A stretch of 39,809 nucleotides of DNA from an uncultured Prevotellaceae bacterium (lineage in GTDB: Bacteria > Bacteroidota > Bacteroidia > Bacteroidales > Bacteroidaceae): the NCBI GenBank assembly GCA_902786665.1, contig CADADN010000040.1, positions 1,178 to 40,986 of the forward strand, read 5' to 3'. How positions within the stretch are numbered: the stretch's first letter is position 1; the number at the start of each line of letters is the position of its first letter. Below the pieces are notes generated by a model that searched no databases, was not told the DNA's origin, and saw only the letters and a list, made by a program, of their open reading frames with translations. This document shows positions 22,937-31,247 of the stretch, piece by piece. The position numbers were made by a program, and so were the translations under genes.

Positions 22937-23983
22937 TCATTCTTTTGGGGGATGTTGAGATTCTTCTTCGGTGGGCTCCACCGTGGGGGAAAGGGAGGAG
23001 AGGTAATGTTCCAAGTCGGCCTTCAGTTTGGCGTAAGGTTTCGATTTCACATAGCCGGTGTTCTTTTTCAACATGGCAGTGACACTCTCGACGCTGTGTT
23101 GGTAACACGACAGTTCGTTCCGCATCTGTGTGTTGTGGATAGCCTTGTTGTGGATTTCCATCTCGCGTTCCCGACGCAACTTGTCGCACACCTTGCCCAG
23201 CATGGGCGACACCACGTTGTCGTATAGGTGATGCCCCTGGATGTAGAGATAGGTGCTGTCGGGAGAGACACCGAGTTCTTTCAACTCCTCTTTCAAGGCA
23301 AGGTAAGACTCTTTCGCGTCTGGATTCTCCCTTTGTAGTTGTATGATTTTCCTTCCCACCTTGTGACGGACGTTGGCAATGCCCTCGGCCGCTCTTGCCA
23401 GGGTGAAATGGCCGGTCTCTATCACCCTGTTGAAATCGGTGATGGAGAAATCGGTGTATTTTGGGGAGCGATAGTACCAGATGCTCCATACGAAGAGAGG
23501 GAAGATGGCTTGGGAGAATTGCCGCAGGTATTCCTCGAAATTGAAAATCATATGGTCGTTGAGGGTGGCCATGACACATACGTTATGCAACGAGGGAGCG
23601 TAGCATTGGTAGTTTTCGATGGCATAGACATAGGTGTGGAAGACGTAGGGATTGTGGATGATTTTATCTGAGGTCTTCGTCACGCCTTGCACCAGGAAGT
23701 CGTAATCGGCATCCACGCATGCTATCATGTCCTCACCCACGTTGTCGCCTATGAGGTTCATCAGCACCTGTTTCTTGCCTTTCGACAAGTTCACCTTCGA
23801 TGGAAGCATCACCTCGAAATAAAGTGTCTCATCTTCAAACTCGCTGAGAACGGTGCGCCAGAAATAGATGTCGTCGTAGCTCTCCACGTAGGCCACGATG
23901 CGACGACGCGCTGTCTTCGGCTTCAACTTGTTGGCAGCGTTGAAATAGTCTGAGTTGAGATTGTCTGTTAGGCGTTTGGGCAT
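22937..23983 (-). CDS. DUF4435 (Toprim-like) protein
   Basis: A 348-residue protein. Its N-terminal domain has the DUF4435/Toprim acid pattern: Glu34 in IVAYVESYDDIYFWRTVL and the DxD motif Asp91/Asp93 in IACVDADYDFL. In the PARIS system the DUF4435 protein AriB is the nuclease-type effector held by an ATPase partner; the same acids coordinate metal in Toprim nucleases. The middle (NYQCYAPSLHNVC, FNFEEYLRQFS) is the usual helical part, and the C-terminus is charged and ends with an acidic, Pro-rich tail. It is preceded by the ATPase gene (35-base gap) and followed by the 128-residue gene (4-base gap). The family assignment is firm by motif; the anti-phage role is inference from the family and pairing. 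Confidence 0.82.
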   Translation of the reverse strand: MPKRLTDNLNSDYFNAANKLKPKTARRRIVAYVESYDDIYFWRTVLSEFEDETLYFEVMLPSKVNLSKGKKQVLMNLIGDNVGEDMIACVDADYDFLVQGVTKTSDKIIHNPYVFHTYVYAIENYQCYAPSLHNVCVMATLNDHMIFNFEEYLRQFSQAIFPLFVWSIWYYRSPKYTDFSITDFNRVIETGHFTLARAAEGIANVRHKVGRKIIQLQRENPDAKESYLALKEELKELGVSPDSTYLYIQGHHLYDNVVSPMLGKVCDKLRREREMEIHNKAIHNTQMRNELSCYQHSVESVTAMLKKNTGYVKSKPYAKLKADLEHYLSSLSPTVEPTEEESQHPPKE

Positions 23984-24018
23984 TTTCCTGAAAGTTCGTG
24001 GAAACGGCTTGAAGAGTG

Positions 24019-24840
24019 TCAGAAACTGTCGGTGATGTCGGAGACTTCTGTCACGTTGTCCACCCAGCCGTTCATCACGACGGCAGGGGAGTGGGTGGTG
24101 AGGATGATCTGGACATTCGGGTTCAGTTCAAGCACCATGTCGATGAGGCGCTTCTGCCATTCGATGTGTAGACTCACTTCTGGCTCGTCCATGAAGAGCA
24201 CTGAGGGCTTGTTGTCTTGTATCAGGACGGTGAGGAGGATGGCCAGCATCTGTTTCTCACCGCTGGAGAGTTGGTAGGGGACGAGTGTCTCACCTATTTG
24301 AGAGAAGAAGATTTCATTGGCGGTGCGGACGATTTTCTTACCCGTGTCGGAGAAGAGGTCGTCCATCAGGTCTTGGAAACGCTTCTTGGGTGCGGAGATG
24401 TCTTGAGCCTGTTGCGCTGCATCGGGCGCTCCGCTTTGCAGCACTTCAATGATGCGGTTGCCGATGTTCACTTGGTAGTCGAGGTATTTCCTCTGCAACT
24501 GGAAGAGTTGCCAGTCGAGTTCGGTGGCGAGGCTCATGTCCATTTTCGCCAAAGTGTCGAGGTTCATCAACGGGCGGTCGAAAGACCTGATGACGTCATA
24601 CCTGATCCATTTCGCTTCAGCGGGATACACTTTCAGGTGCACGCCCTTGAGCATGTGGCTGGGGTATTCACCACCGGCGGCAAGCCCCTTTACAACCTTG
24701 TTGATGATGGTGCTCTTGCCTTGACCGTTGGTTCCGCTGAGGATGTTGACATGCTGGTCGAGGTTCCATTTGATGTGGCGTCTCCCACTCCATAGCGAGT
24801 CTATTTCTATCTGCTCGATGTAGTCGGCGTATTTCTGCAT
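24019..24840 (-). CDS. ABC/RecF-like AAA ATPase paired with DUF4435
   Basis: A 273-residue P-loop ATPase from the ATG at 24840. Walker A GTNGQGKST (36-44), ABC-type signature LSSGEK (191-196), Walker B VLFMDEPEVSLH (214-225) and the switch His250 in ILTTHSP, the set found in OLD/RecF-type and AAA_21/AAA_15 ATPases. Only about 130 residues separate Walker A and signature, so the long arm of AriA-type ATPases (about 450 residues) is missing. It is the first gene of a three-gene minus-strand cassette. The frame is open to 24984, but the TATTTTTG element at 24865-24872 and the start MQKYADYIEQIEIDSLW favour 24840. The likely role is sensing and controlling the DUF4435 partner. Confidence 0.85.
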   Translation of the reverse strand: MQKYADYIEQIEIDSLWSGRRHIKWNLDQHVNILSGTNGQGKSTIINKVVKGLAAGGEYPSHMLKGVHLKVYPAEAKWIRYDVIRSFDRPLMNLDTLAKMDMSLATELDWQLFQLQRKYLDYQVNIGNRIIEVLQSGAPDAAQQAQDISAPKKRFQDLMDDLFSDTGKKIVRTANEIFFSQIGETLVPYQLSSGEKQMLAILLTVLIQDNKPSVLFMDEPEVSLHIEWQKRLIDMVLELNPNVQIILTTHSPAVVMNGWVDNVTEVSDITDSF

Positions 24841-24864
24841 GGCGTAATGTTTTTCTGTGTGTTG

Positions 24865-24872
24865 CAAAAATA
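24865..24872 (-). promoter_or_regulatory. -7 element for the ATPase-DUF4435 cassette
   Basis: The minus strand reads TATTTTTG, 24 bases before the ATG. No clear -33 TTG. It follows the terminator of the upstream large gene (24955-24984), so the cassette probably has its own promoter. Confidence 0.4.
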
Positions 24873-24954
24873 AGAAAAAAAAGGCATATCTGCGCCATTT
24901 TTCATCGACAAATGTCAGAAAAAAGTGTTTTTGGGACGAAAAGAGGGTGAAAAA

Positions 24955-24984
24955 GTGGGGAAATGGCTCATGCCATTTCCCCAC
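24955..24984 (-). terminator. Rho-independent terminator of the 1635-residue gene
   Basis: A perfect 13-bp stem (24955-24967 with 24972-24984) with loop TCAT is followed on the minus strand by TTTTTCACC. It begins 26 bases past the stop of the large gene. Confidence 0.85.
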
Positions 24985-25009
24985 GATGTCCTTGTAGTGT
25001 GCCTATGGA

Positions 25010-28000
25010 TTATTTCACGACAAACTTCTTTCCGTTCTGAATGTAGATGTTGCCCTTCTGCGGAGTGGTCACCTTGCGGCCCAGGAGGTCGTAGATGTCG
25101 CCGTTTTCAACGTCCATTCTAACGGTGGTGATGCCTGCGTAGAGCTCCTCGGCATGCTTCACGATTTCGGAGTCGATGCCATCGTAGCCGATGTAGCTGA
25201 TGACAGCTGGCACGCTCTCGTCGTCGAGGGTGAGGCCGAAGGTGGTGTTCCAGCCGGCATTGCCCACGAGGTAGGTCTTGCCGCTCTCGAAGGAGGCTCC
25301 AAGGCCGGTGTCGGCGATGGTCCACACGAGGGTGACGGTGCCGTCATCGTCCTTCACAGCGATGTTCGGCGCTACCTGGGTGCCGTTGTTCGTGTTGTTC
25401 AGCCACCAGAGGTAAGACTTCGTGTCGGCGATGGAGAGGCCCTTGCCTTGGATGACGAAGTACTTGGCGTCGTTCACATAAAGCACCTTGTCGGTCCTGT
25501 ATACCAATGCCACGTTGTTGTCGCCGGTCTGGCTCACGGTGATGGTGTTGGCTGTCTCGTCAACGACCACCTTGTCGGGAGAGATGCGGCCCGGGTCGCC
25601 GGCAACCCAGAGGTTGGCGTCCCATGCATACTCTGCCTCATCGGTGGCTTGCGGAATCTGGTTGGCGAAGCCGATGAAGGAAATGACGGCGGGCACCGAC
25701 GGGTCGGCCAAGGTCATGCCGAAGGTGGTGCTCCAGCCACCCTCGTCCTTGAACTCGGTGGTTTCCTTGCCTATCTGTCCTCCGATGGGAATGAGGTTGA
25801 CATCCCATGCGAAGACGGTCTCTCCATCATACTCGAAGATGGCGGTGGGTTTGTACTGTCCGCCGTCGTTGGTGTTGTTCAGCCACCAGAGGTAGCTGTC
25901 GCCGTCGTTGGTGGACAATCCCTTGGCGGAGATGAGGAAGTAGCGGAAGTCGCTGGGCACGGTGTAGACGTTCTCCGAGCGGAAGAGCAGTGCCACGTTG
26001 TTCTGGCCTGTCTGGCTGACGGTGATGGTGTTTTCAAAGTCGTCAACGACCACTTGGTCAGGACTGATGCGTCCCGGGTCGCCGGCAATCCATTCGTTGG
26101 CTTCGAATTCATAGTACATGGTGTTGCTGAACCAGCGTGGGTCGCCTGTGTAGTTGATGTCCTGCGGGCAGTAGGCCAGGGTGAAGTCGCCATTGGCATA
26201 GTCGCCGGCGAAGGCCACCACGCCCTCCACGTTATCGGTGACTGGCTCTGCTTCGTCTCCGGTTTCTTCCTTGGAGCTGACGTCGGTGAATGCACCGTCG
26301 ACGATGCGCTGGAAGGAGTTGCCTTCAATTTCCCAAACGGGGTTGCTGCCACCTTGCCCGGCGTTGAGACCCTTGACGAATTGGCCTTCCTTGCCGCAGT
26401 CGATGATGAGGCAGCTGGACACTTCGTACTTGAGCCACTTCTGGTTGGCCTGGCGATGGGTCATCACGTTCTTGCCGTAGGCAATGTTGTAGAAGGTGCT
26501 GGCTCCCAATGAGAAGGTCTGCACCATGTCTTCGCTGACTTCGGTGGCCTTTTGTCCGCTCTGAGAGCTGTAGAGTTGACCCGTATGCTGCGGGTTGGCG
26601 TAGATGGTGGAGTTGTTCACGCGGAAGTCACGAACAACGCCGCCGCCGTTGAAGTCGAACGTCGTCTTGCTGCCACCGGCAATCTCGATGATGCAGTTGT
26701 CCACTTCCAGGTTGGGGATGAATGCACGCACCTTGTTGCCGTAGATGAGCTGTTGGGTGAGGCCTTTCACTTTCAGGTTGGTGAAGTTGATGTCGCCGAT
26801 GGTGTAGAAGTTGTTGGCGGCATCGAGGGAGCTTTCATACGGAGTGAGGCTGATGGCTGTCATCGGGCCGGTGAGGGCTGAGGCGTCGATGGTGGCGATG
26901 TTCTCTTCGTCGCCGGCGATGGTCAGCGGAGCTGCCGTCTCCAGGGTGCTGCTGACGGTGTACTCACCGCCTGCTGCGAGGTTGATGGTGATGCTCTCGG
27001 GAGCCGGGGTGGTCTCAAGGGCTGCTGCCAGTTCGGCGGAGATGTCCTTGCCGCTCTCCAGTGTCAGCACGATGTTGCCACCTTCCTCTACAAACCAGCG
27101 TGGGTCGCCGATGTGCATTTCCTTTTGTGCGCAGTCGCCAAGGGTGAAGTCGCCGGAAGCAAAGTCGCCAGTGAAGACAAGTGCGCCTTCTACGTTGAAG
27201 TTGACAGGCTCTTCCTCGTCTCCGGTTTCCTCGCTGGCGCTGATGTCGGTGATGACGCCGTCAACAATGCGCTGGAAGGCGTTGTCCTGGATTCTCCAAA
27301 CGGGGTTGGGGCCGCCTTGGCCGCCGTTGAGACCCTTGACGAATTGCCCTTCCTTGCCGCAGTCGAGGATGACGCTGTACTTCACCTCATAAGTGAGCCA
27401 TTTCTGGTTGGATTGCCTGTGGGTCATCACGTTCTTGCCGTAGGCGAGGTTGTAGAGCGTGGAGTTCATGATGGAGATGGTTTGCACCTTGTCTTCTGCC
27501 ACCTCGGTGGCTTTATGTCCGCTTTGAGAGCTGTAAAGCTGCCCGGTGTGTTGCGGGTTGCCGTAGATGGTGGATTGGCTGATGGCCAAGGTTCCGACCA
27601 CGCCGCCACCGTTGAAGTCGAAGACGGTCTTGTTTCCACCAGCCACCTCGATGATGGTGTTCTCAACAGACAAGTTGGGGATGAATGCACGCATCTTGCT
27701 GCCGTAGACGAGTTGCTGGGTGAGGCCTTTCACCTTGATGTTCCTGATGTCGATGGTGGCGATGTTGTAGAAGTTGTTGGCCGGGTCGAGCGAACTCTCA
27801 TACAATGTCTGCCTGACGGCTATCATTGGTGCGGTGAGTGCCGAGGCGTCGATGGTGGCTAATTTTGCCGCGTCGCCACGGATGTAGAGCGGTGCTGCCG
27901 TCTCGATGGTTCCACTGACAGTGTATTGGCCATCGGGGGCAAGCCCGATTTCGATGCTCTCGGGGTTCGGGTTGCTTTCAAGTGCTGCCGTCACTTCGGC

Positions 28001-29917
28001 GGTGATGTCCTTTCCGCTCTCGATGTCAAGCACGAGGGGTGCTCCCACTTCAGCCTTCAGGCTCTCGAGGGTGATGGACTTCAGCTGGATGACAAACCAG
28101 TTGCCGCCATTGGCGATGTTGCGCATGCCCATGTCGAGCAAGCCGTCGCTGCCCACGTTGGCTTCAATCGTGGCAATGGAGGTCGTGGGGTCGCAAGCCA
28201 CTTGGGCGATGACCTCAAGCGGGTAGATGCCGTCGTTGGCGTAGGCCACGGTGATGTCGTTGCCCACGGCGGCGCTGTTCCATGCCTGGCTGGCAACGGC
28301 GTAGAGTTCCACCTTGTAGGTGCCTGCCTTCAGGCCGCTGATGGTCTGGTGCATGATGGTGTCGGCGGGCATCTCCTCGCCGAAGCGCTCGGGATATGCA
28401 CCCTGGTAGATGCCGGTGGCACCAATCCAGTCGCTTTGCAACTTGCCACCGACGTCGGTGAAGTCGGAGCCCGGAGTGGTCTGGGCCTTCACGGCTGCGA
28501 TGTAGGCTGCCTTGATGTCGGCCACGACGAGGTTGCTGCCAAGGGTGCGGTCGTCGTAGGCCTTCTGGATGGCTGATACGTCATAAGCGGCCTTGCCGGA
28601 TGCGTCGAGGTTGGCGGCCTTGGCGGCGTATTCGTCAAGGGCGGCCTTCACTTCCTTGTAGACGGCGATGGACGCGTTGGCGTTTTGGATGGCGGAGGAG
28701 AGATTGCCGATGGCAGCCTCGTATTCCTCGGCGGTGGTGAAGCCGCTGTCGTCAACCATCGCACCTTGCAGTTGTGCGAGCACCGTGCCGTTCATCGGTT
28801 CGGCGACAAGGGCTTGTGCCTGTGCGATGTAGGAGGCGTAGAGTTCGGAGGCATTCACCTTTGCGGTGACACCCTTCAATTGCACGATGTGCCAGTTGGT
28901 GTACTTCGTCGACTTGTCCATACCCAGTTTCATGGCGCCGTCCTCGCCCACTGTCACACCGTCGAGGGTGGCGGTGGACACTTCGGAGAACTGGGTCGCC
29001 TTGTAGGCGGCAATCTCCTGGGCCACGGTGCCTTCGCTGGTCTGGGCATAGAGCTTGATGCCGGTGTTCTCGGTCAGCGGGCTTTCGGGAGTGTCGTCCT
29101 CGGCAAAGGCTTCGGAAGTGAAGCCACGGCCGAACGTGAAGGCTGCCGAACCATAGAGCTCGATCTTGTAGGTGCCGGGAGTCAATCCGGTGAGGTTTTG
29201 GTAGAACACGTCGCCGATGGTTTCGCAGTTGTTGTCATACCTCTCGCACATGTAAGCGGTCTTGCCGGCGTTGGTGGTCACCTGGGGGGCCGCCCATGTG
29301 GCATAGCCGCTGGCACCCACCCAGTTGGTGTACTCGGTGAGGGAGCCGAACTGGTCGGTCAGGTCGGTCTCGATGTAGATGGGTTCGGGTTGTGAACCGC
29401 CCATCACACCGGTGTAGATGAACCCGTAGAAACCGAGCTTGGAGCCGGCGCAGTAGAACTTGTAGCTGCTGCCGCCCTTGACATCGAAGGTGTAAGTGCC
29501 GTAGTATTTCTCATCCACGCTGATGCCGTTGAAGGCATCAAGAGGAGTTCCGTCCTCTTCGATGAAGAAATTCTTGCCGGCGTTGAGCACGACACCTATC
29601 GTCACCTTGCCGTCGTATGCCGGTTTGATGGTGTAGAAGGTGCCGCCGGGCTTGTTGCCGTTGACACCATTTCCAGGAGTGTAGGCCACGAAACCGTCGA
29701 TATGACTGTCGGCAGCTCCTGCTTGGAATGCTTCTGTGCCGTCTGCCTCACCGAAGGTGAGTGTCGCCACTTCCGTGCCGTTGGAGGCCACGGATACGAC
29801 GTCTCCGGAGGGATGGGTGTCTCCTTCCTGAACGGCATAGGTCACTGTGAACTCTTGGGCCTGCACTCCAATGACGGAGAGTAGGAACCCAAGGATGAGC
29901 CATGTAGTTTTTTTCAT
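25010..29917 (-). CDS. Very large secreted modular beta-helix protein with T9SS-like C-terminus
   Basis: A 1635-residue exported protein. Signal peptide MKKTTWLILGFLLSVIGVQA. Approximate modules: an N-terminal beta domain (21-180); two similar carbohydrate-binding-like beta domains (184-345 and 484-622) separated by an Ala-rich helical linker with FIVAR-like spacing; two tandem copies of a 320-residue right-handed beta-helix domain of the DUF4957/DUF5123 kind (626-947 and 948-1266), each with PQHTGQLYSSQSG and KEGQFVKGL; then two copies of a 160-residue beta module (1267 and 1429 onward, each with AGDPGRISPD). The end, YDLLGRKV...NIYIQNGKKFVVK, is a type IX secretion-like tail. Probably a surface polysaccharide-binding or -degrading protein; no catalytic residues could be assigned. 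Unusually for such proteins it has no sus neighbours. Confidence 0.88.
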   Translation of the reverse strand: MKKTTWLILGFLLSVIGVQAQEFTVTYAVQEGDTHPSGDVVSVASNGTEVATLTFGEADGTEAFQAGAADSHIDGFVAYTPGNGVNGNKPGGTFYTIKPAYDGKVTIGVVLNAGKNFFIEEDGTPLDAFNGISVDEKYYGTYTFDVKGGSSYKFYCAGSKLGFYGFIYTGVMGGSQPEPIYIETDLTDQFGSLTEYTNWVGASGYATWAAPQVTTNAGKTAYMCERYDNNCETIGDVFYQNLTGLTPGTYKIELYGSAAFTFGRGFTSEAFAEDDTPESPLTENTGIKLYAQTSEGTVAQEIAAYKATQFSEVSTATLDGVTVGEDGAMKLGMDKSTKYTNWHIVQLKGVTAKVNASELYASYIAQAQALVAEPMNGTVLAQLQGAMVDDSGFTTAEEYEAAIGNLSSAIQNANASIAVYKEVKAALDEYAAKAANLDASGKAAYDVSAIQKAYDDRTLGSNLVVADIKAAYIAAVKAQTTPGSDFTDVGGKLQSDWIGATGIYQGAYPERFGEEMPADTIMHQTISGLKAGTYKVELYAVASQAWNSAAVGNDITVAYANDGIYPLEVIAQVACDPTTSIATIEANVGSDGLLDMGMRNIANGGNWFVIQLKSITLESLKAEVGAPLVLDIESGKDITAEVTAALESNPNPESIEIGLAPDGQYTVSGTIETAAPLYIRGDAAKLATIDASALTAPMIAVRQTLYESSLDPANNFYNIATIDIRNIKVKGLTQQLVYGSKMRAFIPNLSVENTIIEVAGGNKTVFDFNGGGVVGTLAISQSTIYGNPQHTGQLYSSQSGHKATEVAEDKVQTISIMNSTLYNLAYGKNVMTHRQSNQKWLTYEVKYSVILDCGKEGQFVKGLNGGQGGPNPVWRIQDNAFQRIVDGVITDISASEETGDEEEPVNFNVEGALVFTGDFASGDFTLGDCAQKEMHIGDPRWFVEEGGNIVLTLESGKDISAELAAALETTPAPESITINLAAGGEYTVSSTLETAAPLTIAGDEENIATIDASALTGPMTAISLTPYESSLDAANNFYTIGDINFTNLKVKGLTQQLIYGNKVRAFIPNLEVDNCIIEIAGGSKTTFDFNGGGVVRDFRVNNSTIYANPQHTGQLYSSQSGQKATEVSEDMVQTFSLGASTFYNIAYGKNVMTHRQANQKWLKYEVSSCLIIDCGKEGQFVKGLNAGQGGSNPVWEIEGNSFQRIVDGAFTDVSSKEETGDEAEPVTDNVEGVVAFAGDYANGDFTLAYCPQDINYTGDPRWFSNTMYYEFEANEWIAGDPGRISPDQVVVDDFENTITVSQTGQNNVALLFRSENVYTVPSDFRYFLISAKGLSTNDGDSYLWWLNNTNDGGQYKPTAIFEYDGETVFAWDVNLIPIGGQIGKETTEFKDEGGWSTTFGMTLADPSVPAVISFIGFANQIPQATDEAEYAWDANLWVAGDPGRISPDKVVVDETANTITVSQTGDNNVALVYRTDKVLYVNDAKYFVIQGKGLSIADTKSYLWWLNNTNNGTQVAPNIAVKDDDGTVTLVWTIADTGLGASFESGKTYLVGNAGWNTTFGLTLDDESVPAVISYIGYDGIDSEIVKHAEELYAGITTVRMDVENGDIYDLLGRKVTTPQKGNIYIQNGKKFVVK

Positions 29918-30039
29918 AAAGTGAATAATTAGGTTGGTTGATTAAGGTATTTGATGTAGATACGTTCGACGAGATGGCGTCTCTTGTGTTTTTCTCACCA
30001 ATGGTTACACCTTATAATAATAGGTGTTGGGATGTGGTG

Positions 30040-30067
30040 CTGTCATCCATATGCATATGGATGACAG
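30040..30067. terminator. 28-bp perfect palindrome downstream of manA
   Basis: All 28 bases read the same on both strands, centred on ATATGCATAT with flanks CTGTCATCC and GGATGACAG. It lies 139 bases after the manA stop and 123 bases before the large gene. As RNA it folds to a hairpin with no true loop, so terminator is possible; as DNA it could be a dimeric repressor site for the large gene. A second small inverted repeat, ACACCT/AGGTGT, sits at 30007-30027. The rest of 29918-30205 holds no gene. Confidence 0.55.
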
Positions 30068-30205
30068 AAGGTGTGGGCAAGAGAAGCAGCAGTTTGTTCA
30101 TTGGTTTTCTGATTTGTGGCATTGCGATTCGGCATTTCGCAATATTACCGCAAAAATAGCATGAATATTTGTATTTTGCAACAAAAAGTCTAAAAAAAGT
30201 AAGAA

Positions 30206-31162
30206 TTACACATAAGTTTCCAAAAATCTCACCTCGCCTTCCACTTTGATTTCGTTGGTGCATGCTGGGAGAAGGATGGTTTCACCAGCACACAACGACA
30301 TGCTGTGACCTTCGTTGTCGACGACAACGCCACTGCCTTTCACGCCGATGAGGATGACGAAGCTGTCGAGGTCGCTGTAGTCTATCACCATGGGCTCGTC
30401 GAGGTCGTAGACGGATGTGGTGAACCATGGGCATCTCACCAATTCCACGCCTTCGTTTTTCTTTCGGGTGTATGGGATGTGGTTGTCGGTAATGGAATGG
30501 TAATGGATGCTTTCTCCTGCCTCTTGCAGATGCAGCTCACGCAGATTCCCGTCCTTGTCGCGACGCATGAAGTCGTAGAGGCGGTAGGTGATGTCGCTGG
30601 TCTGCTGGATTTCGACAACGAAGCATCCCTTGCCGATGGAATGGATGGTGCCGGCAGGGATGAAGAAGACATCGCCTTCGCTCACATCGTAATGGGCAAG
30701 GGCTTCGCAGATGGTGCCATCCGACGCCATCGACTTGCAGCGTTCCGGGGTGATGGCTTGGCGAAGGCCGTTGTAGAGATGGGCGTCGGGGGAGGAGGGC
30801 AAGGCATACCACATCTCGGTCTTGCCGTGGCCCTTGCCTTGACGGAGGGCAGTTGCTTCATCGGGATGAACCTGGATGGAGAGGTCGTCGCTGGCGTCGA
30901 TGAACTTCACCAGAAGAGGGAATTCGTTGCCGAAGCGCTGGTGGTTGTCGGCACCCAACAGGCGGGGACCCATCTCTGCCACAACCTCGTTGAGCGACTG
31001 CCCCATGTGTTCGCCTTCGCTGACGATGCTCTCAAAACCGGGAATGCAGGAAATCTCCCAACTCTCGCCCACAAGGGGCTGATGGCAATCCATATGCTTG
31101 AATTTTATAATCTTGTCTCCACCCCAGATGGTGGACTTCAGTATGGGTTTGAATTTCAACAT
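30206..31162 (-). CDS. manA: Mannose-6-phosphate isomerase, class I
   Basis: A 318-residue zinc cupin enzyme that interconverts mannose-6-phosphate and fructose-6-phosphate, feeding GDP-mannose synthesis or mannose use. Start MLKFKPILKSTIWGG. Zinc ligands: Gln97 and His99 in SIQVHPDE, Glu116 in KTEMWYA and His174 in IPAGTIHSIGKG. The short length is that of the Bacteroidetes/Firmicutes type. The gene follows trkH after 85 bases on the same strand and may be read through from the dxs operon; no separate promoter match was found. Confidence 0.95.
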   Translation of the reverse strand: MLKFKPILKSTIWGGDKIIKFKHMDCHQPLVGESWEISCIPGFESIVSEGEHMGQSLNEVVAEMGPRLLGADNHQRFGNEFPLLVKFIDASDDLSIQVHPDEATALRQGKGHGKTEMWYALPSSPDAHLYNGLRQAITPERCKSMASDGTICEALAHYDVSEGDVFFIPAGTIHSIGKGCFVVEIQQTSDITYRLYDFMRRDKDGNLRELHLQEAGESIHYHSITDNHIPYTRKKNEGVELVRCPWFTTSVYDLDEPMVIDYSDLDSFVILIGVKGSGVVVDNEGHSMSLCAGETILLPACTNEIKVEGEVRFLETYV

Positions 31163-31247
31163 GGTTGATGTCTGTTTTCGAACTTTCTTATAGGTCGGGA
31201 CGGCTTGGGCCTTTGTCTTTCTTGCTTGTAAAACGCATCCTGTTGCT

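Noticed and set aside
25154-26512. 452-codon open frame opposite the large secreted protein gene
   Set aside because: Antisense shadow; its repeats mirror the duplicated modules of the real gene.
30012-30263. 83-codon open frame downstream of manA
   Set aside because: It runs through the perfect palindrome and into manA's 3' end; no protein-like features.
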